Part shown: positions 1 through 6,775 of the stretch, in pieces | How positions within the stretch are numbered: the first letter of the stretch is position 1 | Layout of the letters: each line of letters opens with the position of its first letter | From: Oscillospiraceae bacterium | Lineage (GTDB): Bacteria > Bacillota > Clostridia > Oscillospirales > Oscillospiraceae | Direction of reading: 5' to 3' | DNA length: 36,134 bases | NCBI GenBank assembly: GCA_017428565.1 | Contig: JAFRQP010000012.1 | Span: 1 to 36,134, forward strand | Notes under the pieces: generated by a model | Told to the model about the DNA's origin: nothing | The model's input: only the letters and a program-made list of their open reading frames with translations | Database searches by the model: none | Position numbers and translations under genes: made by a program

Positions 1-140
1 AAATAGCGTTTCCGCTTCAGACCATATTTGCCAAGAGGTCTTTGCTCCGCGTTCTCAATGACGAGGTTAGGAAGAAGCACATCGCCAACTCGCGAATAAG
101 TGCCGCCGTTCTGCTCAAAAAAGGATCTCTGTGTTTTCAT
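1..140 (-). CDS. TnpV-like transposon-encoded protein, N-terminal part only
   Basis: A reading frame begins with ATG at 140 and runs off the left edge; 46 codons are visible. The peptide begins MKTQRSFFEQNGGTYSRVGD and continues through LLPNL to PLGKYGLKRKRY. This matches the start of TnpV-type small proteins from clostridial mobile elements, which open with a FEQxGGTY-like motif, then a pLxLP-like motif and an IGxYGxxHLxYL-like motif. A GGAG Shine-Dalgarno sequence lies about ten bases upstream. Family membership is from remembered motif resemblance and the function of TnpV is not established. It suggests that an integrated element continues beyond the window's left edge. The codons are less GC-rich than those of the neighbouring housekeeping genes, which fits transfer. 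Confidence 0.6.
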   Translation of the reverse strand, partial: MKTQRSFFEQNGGTYSRVGDVLLPNLVIENAEQRPLGKYGLKRKRY

Positions 141-334
141 GGGGTATATCTCCAAAATCATATTTGGAAGTATCCGTAAGCGTGAGTTTGGGGATTTTGT
201 ATCTTTAACTAAATGAATCCCCCCTTCACAATCCCCCCATGCGTGTCGAACCTCTGCCGCAGAGGTTTGTCTACAGTCTGAAGGCCGGGCATCACAAAAG
301 ATGCCCGGCCTCCTATTCAAAAGGACAAAATGAA
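141..334. other. Gene-free spacer with two hairpins
   Basis: No convincing reading frame lies between the TnpV-like start and the secG terminator. The stretch holds a short hairpin at 251-265 (CCTCTG/CAGAGG) and an 11-bp perfect hairpin at 283-310 (GGCCGGGCATC, loop ACAAAA, GATGCCCGGCC). The second hairpin has no long T-run on either side, so a terminator role is uncertain. Confidence 0.5.
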
Positions 335-364
335 AAGGCAGCTGTGATCTCTCACAGCTGCCTT
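335..364 (-). terminator. Rho-independent terminator of secG
   Basis: A perfect 13-bp stem (335-347 with 352-364) has a 4-base loop. On the minus strand it is followed by TTTTCATTTT. It lies 18 bases after the secG stop codon, as expected for its terminator. Confidence 0.85.
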
Positions 365-381
365 GCTTCATGCTGATAAAA

Positions 382-744
382 TTATGCGGTCGGCTCGTCC
401 TCGCTGCCGGCGGCCTCATCGGTATCGGCAACTTCCTCTTCCTGGTTGTCCTCCACAGACACGACGTCGGCGGGATCGATGAGCTCCTTATCCTCGGAAG
501 AAGCGGTGGTGGTGCCGGCCATCAGGTTCAGCACCAGAGTGAGCACCACGAAGCCCAGTGCAAACCACTTGGTGAGCTTGGCGAGCTTGGCGTCCAGAGA
601 CTTGGCCTTGCCCTTGGACATGAAGGTGTCGGCGCCGCCGGAGATCGTACCGGACAGACCGGCGCTCTTGCCGCTCTGCGCCAGAACGATGGCGGTAACG
701 CCCAGACCGGCCAGAACCTGCAGAATGGTAATGAAGATAGACAT
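382..744 (-). CDS. secG: Preprotein translocase subunit SecG
   Basis: This is the small third subunit of the SecYEG protein-conducting channel in the cytoplasmic membrane. The 120-residue product has the SecG pattern: a first membrane helix near residues 1-22, the conserved loop QSGKSAGLSGTISGGADTF, then a second helix near residues 58-78. The C-terminal tail of about 40 residues is strongly acidic and looks specific to this lineage; it is longer than in the roughly 75-residue Bacillus protein. ATG at 744 (MSIFITILQV) is preferred over an in-frame TTG at 765, because a GAAAGGG ribosome site precedes it and homologues begin just before the first helix. It is apparently monocistronic, with its own promoter at 789-817 and a terminator at 335-364. 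Confidence 0.93.
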   Translation of the reverse strand: MSIFITILQVLAGLGVTAIVLAQSGKSAGLSGTISGGADTFMSKGKAKSLDAKLAKLTKWFALGFVVLTLVLNLMAGTTTASSEDKELIDPADVVSVEDNQEEEVADTDEAAGSEDEPTA

Positions 745-788
745 GTATTTCAACCCTTTCGACAATGTACAATTTTGTCAGCCTTGAG

Positions 789-817
789 AGTATAACACAA
801 GGATTCAAGCAATTCAA
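789..817 (-). promoter_or_regulatory. Sigma-A-type promoter of secG
   Basis: Read on the minus strand, TTGAAT (817-812) and TATACT (794-789) are separated by exactly 17 bases. The expected start of transcription is near 782, about 38 bases before the secG start codon. Confidence 0.75.
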
Positions 818-856
818 GACTTATTTTCGTTTTTGGAAAAGATTTTTTTCGCGGCT

Positions 857-1543
857 TTATTTCGGAGACAGGACGATTTCCAGATCAAAGGAATCTGTGG
901 CGGATTTGTAGGGATAATAGAAGAAAAGACGCTGATCCTTCAGGTACACGATCAGAGAACCGGCGTCCTGGGGCGTCAGATCCAGGTCCATGACCCATGC
1001 GTCGTTATCGCCGATGACGGGGGAGAGATAGTCGTAGCAGAGATCCGCGTAGAAGGACACCAGCACCGTGGTATCGTCGGTTACGCTCTCCTGGTCGTAG
1101 ACCTCAAAGAAGGTCCGCCCGTCGTTCTCCTTGCCGATGTAGCCCCAGACCTCCATGGACTCGCCGTCCAGATCGCGGTCGCCCTTGTAATTGCGGATGG
1201 TGAGATAACCGCGCCACCAGCTTTTCGGCTGCAGGAGGGAGCTACCCGATGCCGGAAGGGAGGCCGGCGTTTTCTCCGGGGCCAGGGGGGTGCTGGCCGC
1301 CGTGCCGCCTCCGCCGGAGGAAACCCGGGCGGGCTTCAGGTGGGGCCAGAAGATCCAGAGCCCCGCGGTCAGCACGCAGAGGGCAGCCACACAGGCGATG
1401 GCGATATAGAGCCCGCGGCTGCTGCGCGGCGCGGCAGGCTCCGGCGCGGGGACGGCCGGATGGGAGGAAAAATCATAGCCGCAGCGGCTGCAATAGATCC
1501 TGCCCGGCACGACCTCGGCGCCGCATTCTGGACAAAACTTCAT
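857..1543 (-). CDS. Zinc-ribbon, single-pass membrane protein of unknown function
   Basis: The 228-residue product starts with a four-cysteine zinc ribbon (MKFCPECGAEV then YCSRCGYDF, residues 1-25), a Pro/Ala-rich linker, and one membrane helix near residues 46-66. A Ser/Gly/Thr-rich spacer follows, then an extracytoplasmic domain from about residue 105 rich in Tyr, Asp and beta-prone segments (for example GDRDLDGESMEVWGYIG). The predicted topology is ribbon inside, C-terminal domain outside. This layout is common in Clostridia and Bacillota membrane proteins of unknown role, and I do not recognise the outer domain. The ATG at 1543 follows a strong GAGGAGGG ribosome site. It has its own promoter at 1573-1601 and is not obviously in an operon with secG. 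Confidence 0.8.
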   Translation of the reverse strand: MKFCPECGAEVVPGRIYCSRCGYDFSSHPAVPAPEPAAPRSSRGLYIAIACVAALCVLTAGLWIFWPHLKPARVSSGGGGTAASTPLAPEKTPASLPASGSSLLQPKSWWRGYLTIRNYKGDRDLDGESMEVWGYIGKENDGRTFFEVYDQESVTDDTTVLVSFYADLCYDYLSPVIGDNDAWVMDLDLTPQDAGSLIVYLKDQRLFFYYPYKSATDSFDLEIVLSPK

Positions 1544-1572
1544 GGATTTCCCTCCTCTCCGGATATAAATTC

Positions 1573-1601
1573 AGTCTACAGGATTAGACCGGCGTTTTCA
1601 A
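1573..1601 (-). promoter_or_regulatory. Promoter of the zinc-ribbon membrane protein
   Basis: On the minus strand TTGAAA (1601-1596) and TAGACT (1578-1573) are spaced by 17 bases. Transcription would begin about 20-25 bases before the ATG at 1543. Confidence 0.65.
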
Positions 1602-1650
1602 GTGTTTTCCAAAAGAAAACGGAAAAATTGTCATTTCGCAAAAAATGTCT

Positions 1651-1678
1651 TTGCAAAACACCGAATTGCTGTTATAAT
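1651..1678 (+). promoter_or_regulatory. Promoter of the TetR-type regulator
   Basis: TTGCAA at 1651-1656 and a consensus TATAAT at 1673-1678 are spaced by 16 bases. The start codon follows at 1710. It is back-to-back with the promoter of the preceding minus-strand gene. Confidence 0.7.
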
Positions 1679-1709
1679 ACCATCAAGAAAACGTGGATGG
1701 GGGGATACC

Positions 1710-2270
1710 ATGTCTTCCAGTACGAAAGAGTCTCTGGCTGCGGCTCTGAAGCAGCTGATGAACGTCAAGCCCATCGGCAAAATCACGGTGAAGGATCTGG
1801 TGGAGATCTGCGGCGTCAATCGGCAGACCTTCTATTATCATTTTGACGACGTGTACGATCTGCTGGAGTGGGTCTTCGAGGAGGACGCCAACCGGGTGCT
1901 GCCCCACAAGGTGGTCTATGAACACTGGCGGGAGGATGTGCTGGTGTACATGGAGTATCTGAAGGAGAACAGCGCCTTCACCCTGAACGTGTACAACTCC
2001 AACAGCCGGCTCTACATGCTGCGCTATCTGGAGCAGAAGATGGAGGAGTGCATCCGCAGCTTCGCGGTGATCGTCTCCGAGGGGCAGAACATCGACCGGC
2101 AGGACTTTGAATTCGTGGTCAAGTTCTATGCCAAGTGCGCCATCGGCTTCATCGCCCAGTGGATGGATCTGGGGATGCAGCTTCCCCAGGAAATCACCAT
2201 GGAGCGCATCCTGACCCTGATGGACAACAGCGTGGAGAATTTGATCGCCCGCTTCCGCATCGAGAAATAA
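1710..2270 (+). CDS. TetR/AcrR-family transcriptional regulator (DhaS-like)
   Basis: This is a 186-residue predicted DNA-binding repressor or activator. The helix-turn-helix is clear near residues 24-46 (ITVKDLVEICGVNRQTFYYH), with the TFYYHF signature of TetR proteins. The C-terminal ligand-binding half begins VFEEDANRVLPHK and resembles the C-terminal domain of DhaS-like regulators. ATG at 1710 is chosen because GGGGGG lies 6-11 bases upstream and homologues begin a few residues before the HTH; an in-frame upstream ATG at 1602 lies before the promoter. It is followed after 70 bases by a flavoprotein gene on the same strand, which may be its target, but no ligand or operator can be named from sequence. 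Confidence 0.88.
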   Translation: MSSSTKESLAAALKQLMNVKPIGKITVKDLVEICGVNRQTFYYHFDDVYDLLEWVFEEDANRVLPHKVVYEHWREDVLVYMEYLKENSAFTLNVYNSNSRLYMLRYLEQKMEECIRSFAVIVSEGQNIDRQDFEFVVKFYAKCAIGFIAQWMDLGMQLPQEITMERILTLMDNSVENLIARFRIEK

Positions 2271-2274
2271 AACG

Positions 2275-2317
2275 GAGGAGCCGCCGTGGAAAAGCCATGG
2301 CGGCTCGTCCTTCCACA
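2275..2317 (+). other. GC-rich hairpin between regulator and flavoprotein
   Basis: An inverted repeat (GAGCCGCC with GGCGGCTC, extended by a GTGG/CCAT pairing) sits between the two genes. No T-run follows, so it is not a standard terminator. It could shape mRNA stability or partially separate expression of the two genes. Confidence 0.4.
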
Positions 2318-2340
2318 GAACAGAAAACGGAGGGATCCCT

Positions 2341-3159
2341 ATGTCAGACAATTTTGACGTCATCATCATCGGCGGCGGCCTTGCCGCCACCTCGGCCGCC
2401 ATGACCCTGCGGAATCGGGGGAAGAGCGTGGGCGTGGTGTGCAACCGGCAGGAGACCAGCAGCCTTTATAAAGCGGAAAAGGTCACCAACTATCCCGGCC
2501 TGCCTCCCATGAGCGGGGAGGAGATGACGGCGCTTTTCCGCCGCCAACTGGAGGAGAGCGGGGCGGAGCTGATCTTCGGCCGGGCCCTCTCCGTGATGCC
2601 CATGGGCAATACCTTCGGCGTGGCGGTGGGCAGCGATTTCTATATGTGCACCGCGCTGATCCTGGCGGCGGGCATCACCCGGGAAAAGCTCTACCCCGGC
2701 GAGGGGGAGTTTTTGGGCCGGGGCGTCAGCTACTGCGCCACCTGTGACGGGATGCTCTACCGGGGCAAGACCGTGGCCGTGGTGGGCGGCGGCGAGGAGG
2801 CCCGGCACGACGCCGATTTTCTGGAGAGCATCGGCTGCAGGGTGCTGCGCTTTGAGCAGAACGGCAAGTACGAGATCCGCGGCGGCCTGAAGGCGGACAC
2901 CCTGGTCTTCGCCGGGGAGGAGCACAAGGTGGACGGGATCTTCATCATCAAGGACACGGTCTCCGTCACCCGGCTGGTGCCGGGCCTGGTGTATGAAAAG
3001 GGCGCCGTGGTGGTGGACAGGAGCCTTGCCACCAGCGTCCCCGGCGTCTTTGCCGCGGGGGACTGCACCGGCAAGCCATACCAGCTGGCCAAGGCTGCCG
3101 GCGAGGGGAACGTGGCCGCCCTCTCCGCCTGCGACTATATCGCGGGATTGAAGAATTGA
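2341..3159 (+). CDS. Short thioredoxin-reductase-like FAD/NAD(P) oxidoreductase
   Basis: The 272-residue flavoprotein has an N-terminal FAD-binding Rossmann motif (VIIIGGGLAATSAA, residues 8-21), a redox-active CATCDG disulphide motif near residue 138, a second GxGxxx motif (VAVVGGGEEA) near residue 149, and the C-terminal FAD motif GVFAAGDCTGKPYQLAKAAG. This is the domain order of thioredoxin/alkyl-hydroperoxide reductases. Typical TrxB is about 310 residues; here the central NAD(P)H domain appears shortened by about 35-40 residues after GGGEEA. It may therefore use another electron donor, such as ferredoxin or a flavin, or another partner. Start ATG 2341 has GGAGG upstream. The adjacent TetR gene suggests shared regulation. 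Confidence 0.82.
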   Translation: MSDNFDVIIIGGGLAATSAAMTLRNRGKSVGVVCNRQETSSLYKAEKVTNYPGLPPMSGEEMTALFRRQLEESGAELIFGRALSVMPMGNTFGVAVGSDFYMCTALILAAGITREKLYPGEGEFLGRGVSYCATCDGMLYRGKTVAVVGGGEEARHDADFLESIGCRVLRFEQNGKYEIRGGLKADTLVFAGEEHKVDGIFIIKDTVSVTRLVPGLVYEKGAVVVDRSLATSVPGVFAAGDCTGKPYQLAKAAGEGNVAALSACDYIAGLKN

Positions 3160-3182
3160 GTTTTGAGATAGAAGACAAAACG

Positions 3183-3213
3183 GAGCCGGGGGAAAGATCG
3201 ATTCCCCCGGCTC
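3183..3213 (+). terminator. Terminator after the flavoprotein gene
   Basis: A perfect 12-bp stem (GAGCCGGGGGAA with TTCCCCCGGCTC) is followed by TTT. The T-run doubles as the start of the next gene's -35 element. Confidence 0.8.
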
Positions 3214-3242
3214 TTTACACGGTCTGTGAAGCTTGGTATAAT
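3214..3242 (+). promoter_or_regulatory. Promoter of the MBOAT-DHHW operon
   Basis: TTTACA (3214-3219) and a consensus TATAAT (3237-3242) are spaced by 17 bases. The promoter starts immediately after the preceding terminator stem. The expected transcription start is near 3249. Confidence 0.8.
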
Positions 3243-3287
3243 ACAAATTCAGAGACCGAAGAAATCCGCGAAAAGGATCGTTGACCG

Positions 3288-4703
3288 ATGCTGTTTTCAA
3301 GCTCCATCTTTCTCTTCATCTTTCTTCCCGCAGTGCTGCTGGGCTACTATCTGCTGCGGGGACAGAGGGCGCGCAACCTGCTTTTGCTGGGGGCGAGCCT
3401 GCTTTTCTATGCCTGGGGCGAGCCGGTCTACGTCTTTCTGATGCTTTTTTCCATCTGCGCGAACTACCTGCTGGGCCGGGGCATCGACGCGCGCCGGGGC
3501 GGCGGGCGCAAGACCCTGCTGATCCTGGCCGTGGTCTTGAACCTGGGGCTTCTCTTCGTGTTCAAGTATCTGGACTTCACCATCGAGAATCTGAACGCCC
3601 TGCTGGGGCTTCAGATCCCGCCTGTGGAGCTGAGCCTGCCCATCGGCATCTCCTTTTTCACCTTCCAGGCGCTGAGCTACTGCATCGACGTGTACCGGGG
3701 GACGGCGGAAGTCCAGCGCAATATCCTGGATCTGGGGCTCTACATCTCCTTTTTCCCCCAGCTCATCGCCGGCCCCATCGTGCGCTACAACAGCGTGGCG
3801 GAGCAGATCCGGCGCCGCACGGTGGACGCGGAGGGCTTCCAGCAGGGGGTCATGCGCTTCATCCTGGGCTTTGCCAAGAAGATTTTGCTGGCCAACAATC
3901 TCTCCGTGGCGGCGGAGCGGGCCTTTACCCTGGCCGGGGCGGGGGAGCTCTCCACAGCCATGGCCTGGCTGGGCTCTCTGAGCTACAGCCTGCAGATCTA
4001 TTTCGATTTCTCCGGCTATTCCGACATGGCCATCGGCCTGGGGCGCATGTTCGGCTTCCGCTTTGAGGAGAACTTCAACTACCCCTATATCTCCCGCTCG
4101 GTGTCCGAGTTCTGGAAGCGCTGGCACATCTCCCTGGGGCGCTGGTTCCGGGATTACATCTACTTCCCCCTGGGCGGCTCCCGGGTGGGGAAGGGAAAGC
4201 TCCTGCGCAATCTCTTTGCAGTCTGGCTCTTCACCGGCATCTGGCACGGCGCGGCCTGGCAGTTCATCGTCTGGGGCTTGATGTACGGGGTGCTGGTGGC
4301 CTTTGAAAAGCTCTCCGGCATCCCCGGCAGGCTCCGCACAAAGGCGGGGAAGGGCCTCTATGCCACTCTGACCCTGCTGATCGTGAACGCCGGCTGGGTG
4401 CTCTTCGGGGCCCAGTCCTTTGACGCGGCCCTCTGCCAGCTGGGCGCCATGCTGGGCCTCGGCGCTGCGGGCGCAGCGGATCCGGCGCGCTTCCTCTTCT
4501 CGGAATCCTGGGTCTTCCTGGTTGCCGGCGCGGTGCTGGCCACGCCCCTCATTCCCCGTGCGCTCCGCAAGCTCACGGCGGGCCGGGAGGATCGGCCCCT
4601 GGTCGCCGTCGGCCGGGCGGCGCTCTATCTGCTGCTGCTGGCCCTGTCGGTGTCCTTCCTGGCCATGGGATCCCACAATCCCTTCATTTACTTTACTTTC
4701 TAA
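3288..4703 (+). CDS. MBOAT-family O-acyltransferase (AlgI/DltB-like)
   Basis: This 471-residue polytopic membrane protein belongs to the membrane-bound O-acyltransferase family, which passes acyl groups across the membrane to cell-surface polymers. The signature block is intact: FWKRWHISLGRWFRDYIYFP near residues 277-296, with the first conserved His in WHIS, and the catalytic-type His in FTGIWHGAAWQF near residue 320. At least nine hydrophobic segments are visible. It is the first gene of a two-gene unit; the DHHW protein starts 12 bases after its stop, the usual AlgI-AlgJ/X pairing. The polymer is unknown; a polysaccharide or teichoic-acid-like glycan is likely. The start has an AAAGGA ribosome site about ten bases upstream. 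Confidence 0.93.
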   Translation: MLFSSSIFLFIFLPAVLLGYYLLRGQRARNLLLLGASLLFYAWGEPVYVFLMLFSICANYLLGRGIDARRGGGRKTLLILAVVLNLGLLFVFKYLDFTIENLNALLGLQIPPVELSLPIGISFFTFQALSYCIDVYRGTAEVQRNILDLGLYISFFPQLIAGPIVRYNSVAEQIRRRTVDAEGFQQGVMRFILGFAKKILLANNLSVAAERAFTLAGAGELSTAMAWLGSLSYSLQIYFDFSGYSDMAIGLGRMFGFRFEENFNYPYISRSVSEFWKRWHISLGRWFRDYIYFPLGGSRVGKGKLLRNLFAVWLFTGIWHGAAWQFIVWGLMYGVLVAFEKLSGIPGRLRTKAGKGLYATLTLLIVNAGWVLFGAQSFDAALCQLGAMLGLGAAGAADPARFLFSESWVFLVAGAVLATPLIPRALRKLTAGREDRPLVAVGRAALYLLLLALSVSFLAMGSHNPFIYFTF

Positions 4704-4715
4704 GGGGGTGGGACG

Positions 4716-5873
4716 ATGAAAAAGCTGTTTTCTCTCCGCAATCTCACCGCCCTGTGCTTCCTGCTGTTTCTGGCGGTCTTCTTCCTGCTGAGCCTGAAGC
4801 CCTTCCTGCGGGAGAGCTATTACGCCATCCGCGCCGGCGGCGACACCGCCCTGGCCGAGAGCCGCTTCAACGACTTCCTGCCGGGGAAGGAGGGCTGGGT
4901 CACCCTGAACGGCGGGGTGCAGAGGCTCCTGGGCCGCCGGGAGGTCAACCAGCGCTATCGCCTGGAGAACGGGCAGATGACCTACATCATCCCGGAGCTG
5001 GACATGGAGCCCATCGCCCAAAACACCGTGGACTTCGCCCGGGCGCTGGAGGAGCGGGACATCCCCTTCCTCTATGTGAACCTGCTCTTCAAGGTGGATG
5101 AGCAGGACAAGCAGCTGCCCCCCGGGGTAGAGGATTTCTCCAACGAGAACGCCGACCGCTTCCTGGCCATCCTGCGCCGGGAGGGGGTGGACTGCCTGGA
5201 TCTGCGGGAGCTGGAGCGGGCCGAGGGCCTGGACCATTACAGCCTCTTTTTCCCCTCGGACCACCACTGGACGCCGGAGACGGGGCTCTGGGCCTCCGCC
5301 CGCATCGCCGCCGCCCTGGCGGAGCGGGAGCCGAGCCTGGCGGCGGATCTGAGCTTGATGGACCCGGCGAACTACGACCGGGATGTCCGGGAGGGGATCT
5401 TCCTGGGCAGCCACGGCCGCCGGGTGGGCGAGTGGTACATCGGCGCGGACGATCTGAGCATCCTCACGCCCCGCTTCGAGACCCGGCTGCGCTTCTCCGT
5501 CCCGGAGCTGGAGCTTGTGCGGGAGGGGAGCTTTGCCGAGACCATGCTCTTTCCGGAGAAGCTGGAGCAGACGGACCGGATGCACAGCGCCGCCTACGAC
5601 GTGTACACCGGCGGGGAATACGGCCTTCTGCGGGTGGAGAACCTGCTGGGCGGCAACGGGAAGCGCCTCCTGGTGCTGCAGGATTCCTTCAGCCTGGTGA
5701 TCATTCCCTTCTTCTCCCTGGGCTACGAGCGGGTGGACTATCTGGATCTGCGCCTCTGGGACGGGGATCTGCTGGCCTACGTCGACGAAACGCAGCCCGA
5801 CGCAGTGCTGGTGCTCTACAACCCCGGCGCCCTGGAGGACAACAACACCGTGATGTTCGATTTTTTCCGCTGA
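4716..5873 (+). CDS. DHHW-family protein, AlgJ/AlgX-like partner of the MBOAT
   Basis: This 385-residue protein has an N-terminal membrane anchor (hydrophobic residues about 10-28) and a large extracytoplasmic domain. The hallmark PSDHHWTPETGLWA near residue 185 gives the family its name and supplies the Asp-His pair of an SGNH-like esterase/transferase site. A later LLVLQDSFSLVIIPFF segment (near residue 320) probably carries the catalytic Ser. Related proteins act with MBOAT acyltransferases to move acetyl groups onto extracellular polysaccharide. GGGGTGGGAC precedes the start. The stop is directly followed by the next operon's promoter with no visible terminator, so some read-through into the T-box is possible. 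Confidence 0.88.
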   Translation: MKKLFSLRNLTALCFLLFLAVFFLLSLKPFLRESYYAIRAGGDTALAESRFNDFLPGKEGWVTLNGGVQRLLGRREVNQRYRLENGQMTYIIPELDMEPIAQNTVDFARALEERDIPFLYVNLLFKVDEQDKQLPPGVEDFSNENADRFLAILRREGVDCLDLRELERAEGLDHYSLFFPSDHHWTPETGLWASARIAAALAEREPSLAADLSLMDPANYDRDVREGIFLGSHGRRVGEWYIGADDLSILTPRFETRLRFSVPELELVREGSFAETMLFPEKLEQTDRMHSAAYDVYTGGEYGLLRVENLLGGNGKRLLVLQDSFSLVIIPFFSLGYERVDYLDLRLWDGDLLAYVDETQPDAVLVLYNPGALEDNNTVMFDFFR

Positions 5874-5877
5874 ACGG

Positions 5878-5906
5878 TTGACATTTCATTCGGCACATTG
5901 TATAAT
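5878..5906 (+). promoter_or_regulatory. Consensus promoter of the valS operon
   Basis: TTGACA at 5878-5883 and TATAAT at 5901-5906 match consensus exactly, with a 17-base spacer. It starts only five bases after the preceding stop codon. Such a strong promoter is normal for a leader regulated by transcription termination. Confidence 0.92.
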
Positions 5907-6093
5907 CTCGGCGTCTGATATTTGTGCGCTGTGACGGATAGGAGTACGGGTTTTGCGGATCGCAGAGAGGGGACGGACGGTGCAAGTCCCTGTGATGCAG
6001 CCCGGAAGGTCGATCCTGAGCGCCCGGGGGGAAGGGAAACTGCGTAGTCCCGGCGTTTGACCCGCGTTAAGGGTTCGATGAGCGCTTTGACGC

Positions 6094-6155
6094 GTCATTC
6101 TGAGCGAAGCGAAGAATCTCATGAGATCCTTCGTCGCTTTGCTCCTCAGGATGAC
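6094..6155 (+). repeat. Dispersed palindromic repeat inside the T-box leader
   Basis: An inverted repeat begins GTCATTCTGAGCGAAGCGAA and ends CTCCTCAGGATGAC; its arms meet at CTCATGAG. It is the same family as the copy at 27875-27960. The motif is common in intergenic regions of many unrelated bacteria. Here it would form one long hairpin in the transcript. Confidence 0.85.
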
Positions 6156-6193
6156 AGGAGGAGCGGAATTCAGGTGGTACCGCGGTATTTGAT

Positions 6194-6225
6194 CGCCCTG
6201 AGACGAAAGTCTCGGGGCGTTTTTT
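6194..6225 (+). terminator. T-box regulated terminator
   Basis: The stem CGCCCTGAGAC/GTCTCGGGGCG with a GAAA loop and six T residues forms when tRNA-Val is charged. It lies about 10 bases before the ribosome-binding site of the first gene. Confidence 0.92.
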
Positions 6226-6242
6226 GTTGGGAGGGATGTCAA

Positions 6243-6758
6243 ATGGCCTTTGCCATGCATGTCGAATACGAAAAGGCGGACTTCGTGGCCTATATCAAGG
6301 CGCACGACAAAACAAAGAACCGCAAGCAGCGGATCAGTCAGTTCATACTGGCGGGGCTGTGCTTCCTGCTGGAGATCCCGATGATCCTCCTCTGTGTGGC
6401 CGGGGAGCCGGGCACGCACATCATTGTGCTGATGGTTCTGATGCCGATCCTGGGTGGGGAAATGCTGCTGATGCCGCGGATCCTGGCGGCGACGATGGCA
6501 AAAACCTACCGGAAGACGGGAAGCATCGATCTATGCTTTGGGGAGGAGGACGTCAGCGCCCGGCGGACGGTGGAAAGCACCGTGTACCAGTACGGCGCCT
6601 TTGAGAGTATATTTCACGGCAAGGAAGCCTTTTATCTCTATCTGAACCGCCAGCAGGCGCTGGTGATCCCCGAGCGCTGCTTCACCCACGGCGACCCCGC
6701 CGCCTTTGGTGCCTTTCTCGCCGAAAAGACGGGGCTTGAAGTGAAGGAATTGAATTGA
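6243..6758 (+). CDS. YcxB-like membrane protein, first gene after the valine T-box
   Basis: This 171-residue protein has two close membrane helices near residues 32-54 and 60-80, then a cytoplasmic C-terminal domain. The segment [18 protein letters not shown] near residue 130 followed by a [13 protein letters not shown] motif matches YcxB-like proteins, whose function is unknown. ATG at 6243 is preferred because GGGAGG lies eight bases upstream; the frame is open further 5' but only through the T-box. It sits between the T-box and valS, so its expression should follow valine-tRNA charging. valS begins 17 bases after its stop. Confidence 0.8.
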   Translation: MAFAMHVEYEKADFVAYIKAHDKTKNRKQRISQFILAGLCFLLEIPMILLCVAGEPGTHIIVLMVLMPILGGEMLLMPRILAATMAKTYRKTGSIDLCFGEEDVSARRTVESTVYQYGAFESIFHGKEAFYLYLNRQQALVIPERCFTHGDPAAFGAFLAEKTGLEVKELN

Positions 6759-6775
6759 GAATACAGGAGGACAAC

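Larger units (their letters stand above)
5913..6226 (+). promoter_or_regulatory. Valine-specific T-box riboswitch leader
   Basis: The leader senses uncharged tRNA-Val and allows read-through into the operon. Visible elements are the stem I GGAGTA motif at 5941-5946, an AGAGAGGGGACGG...GGTGCAAGTCCC apical region near 5962-5990, a candidate GTC (Val) specifier at 6009-6011 followed by GATCCTGAG, and the T-box core AGGTGGTACCGCGG near 6172-6185. The core contains TGGT, complementary to the ACCA end expected for tRNA-Val. An 11-bp terminator (6194-6204 with 6209-6219) with T6 completes the switch. A 62-bp copy of a dispersed palindromic repeat (6094-6155) lies between stem I and the antiterminator. 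The family assignment is firm; the specifier is inferred from position and the downstream gene. Confidence 0.92.
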
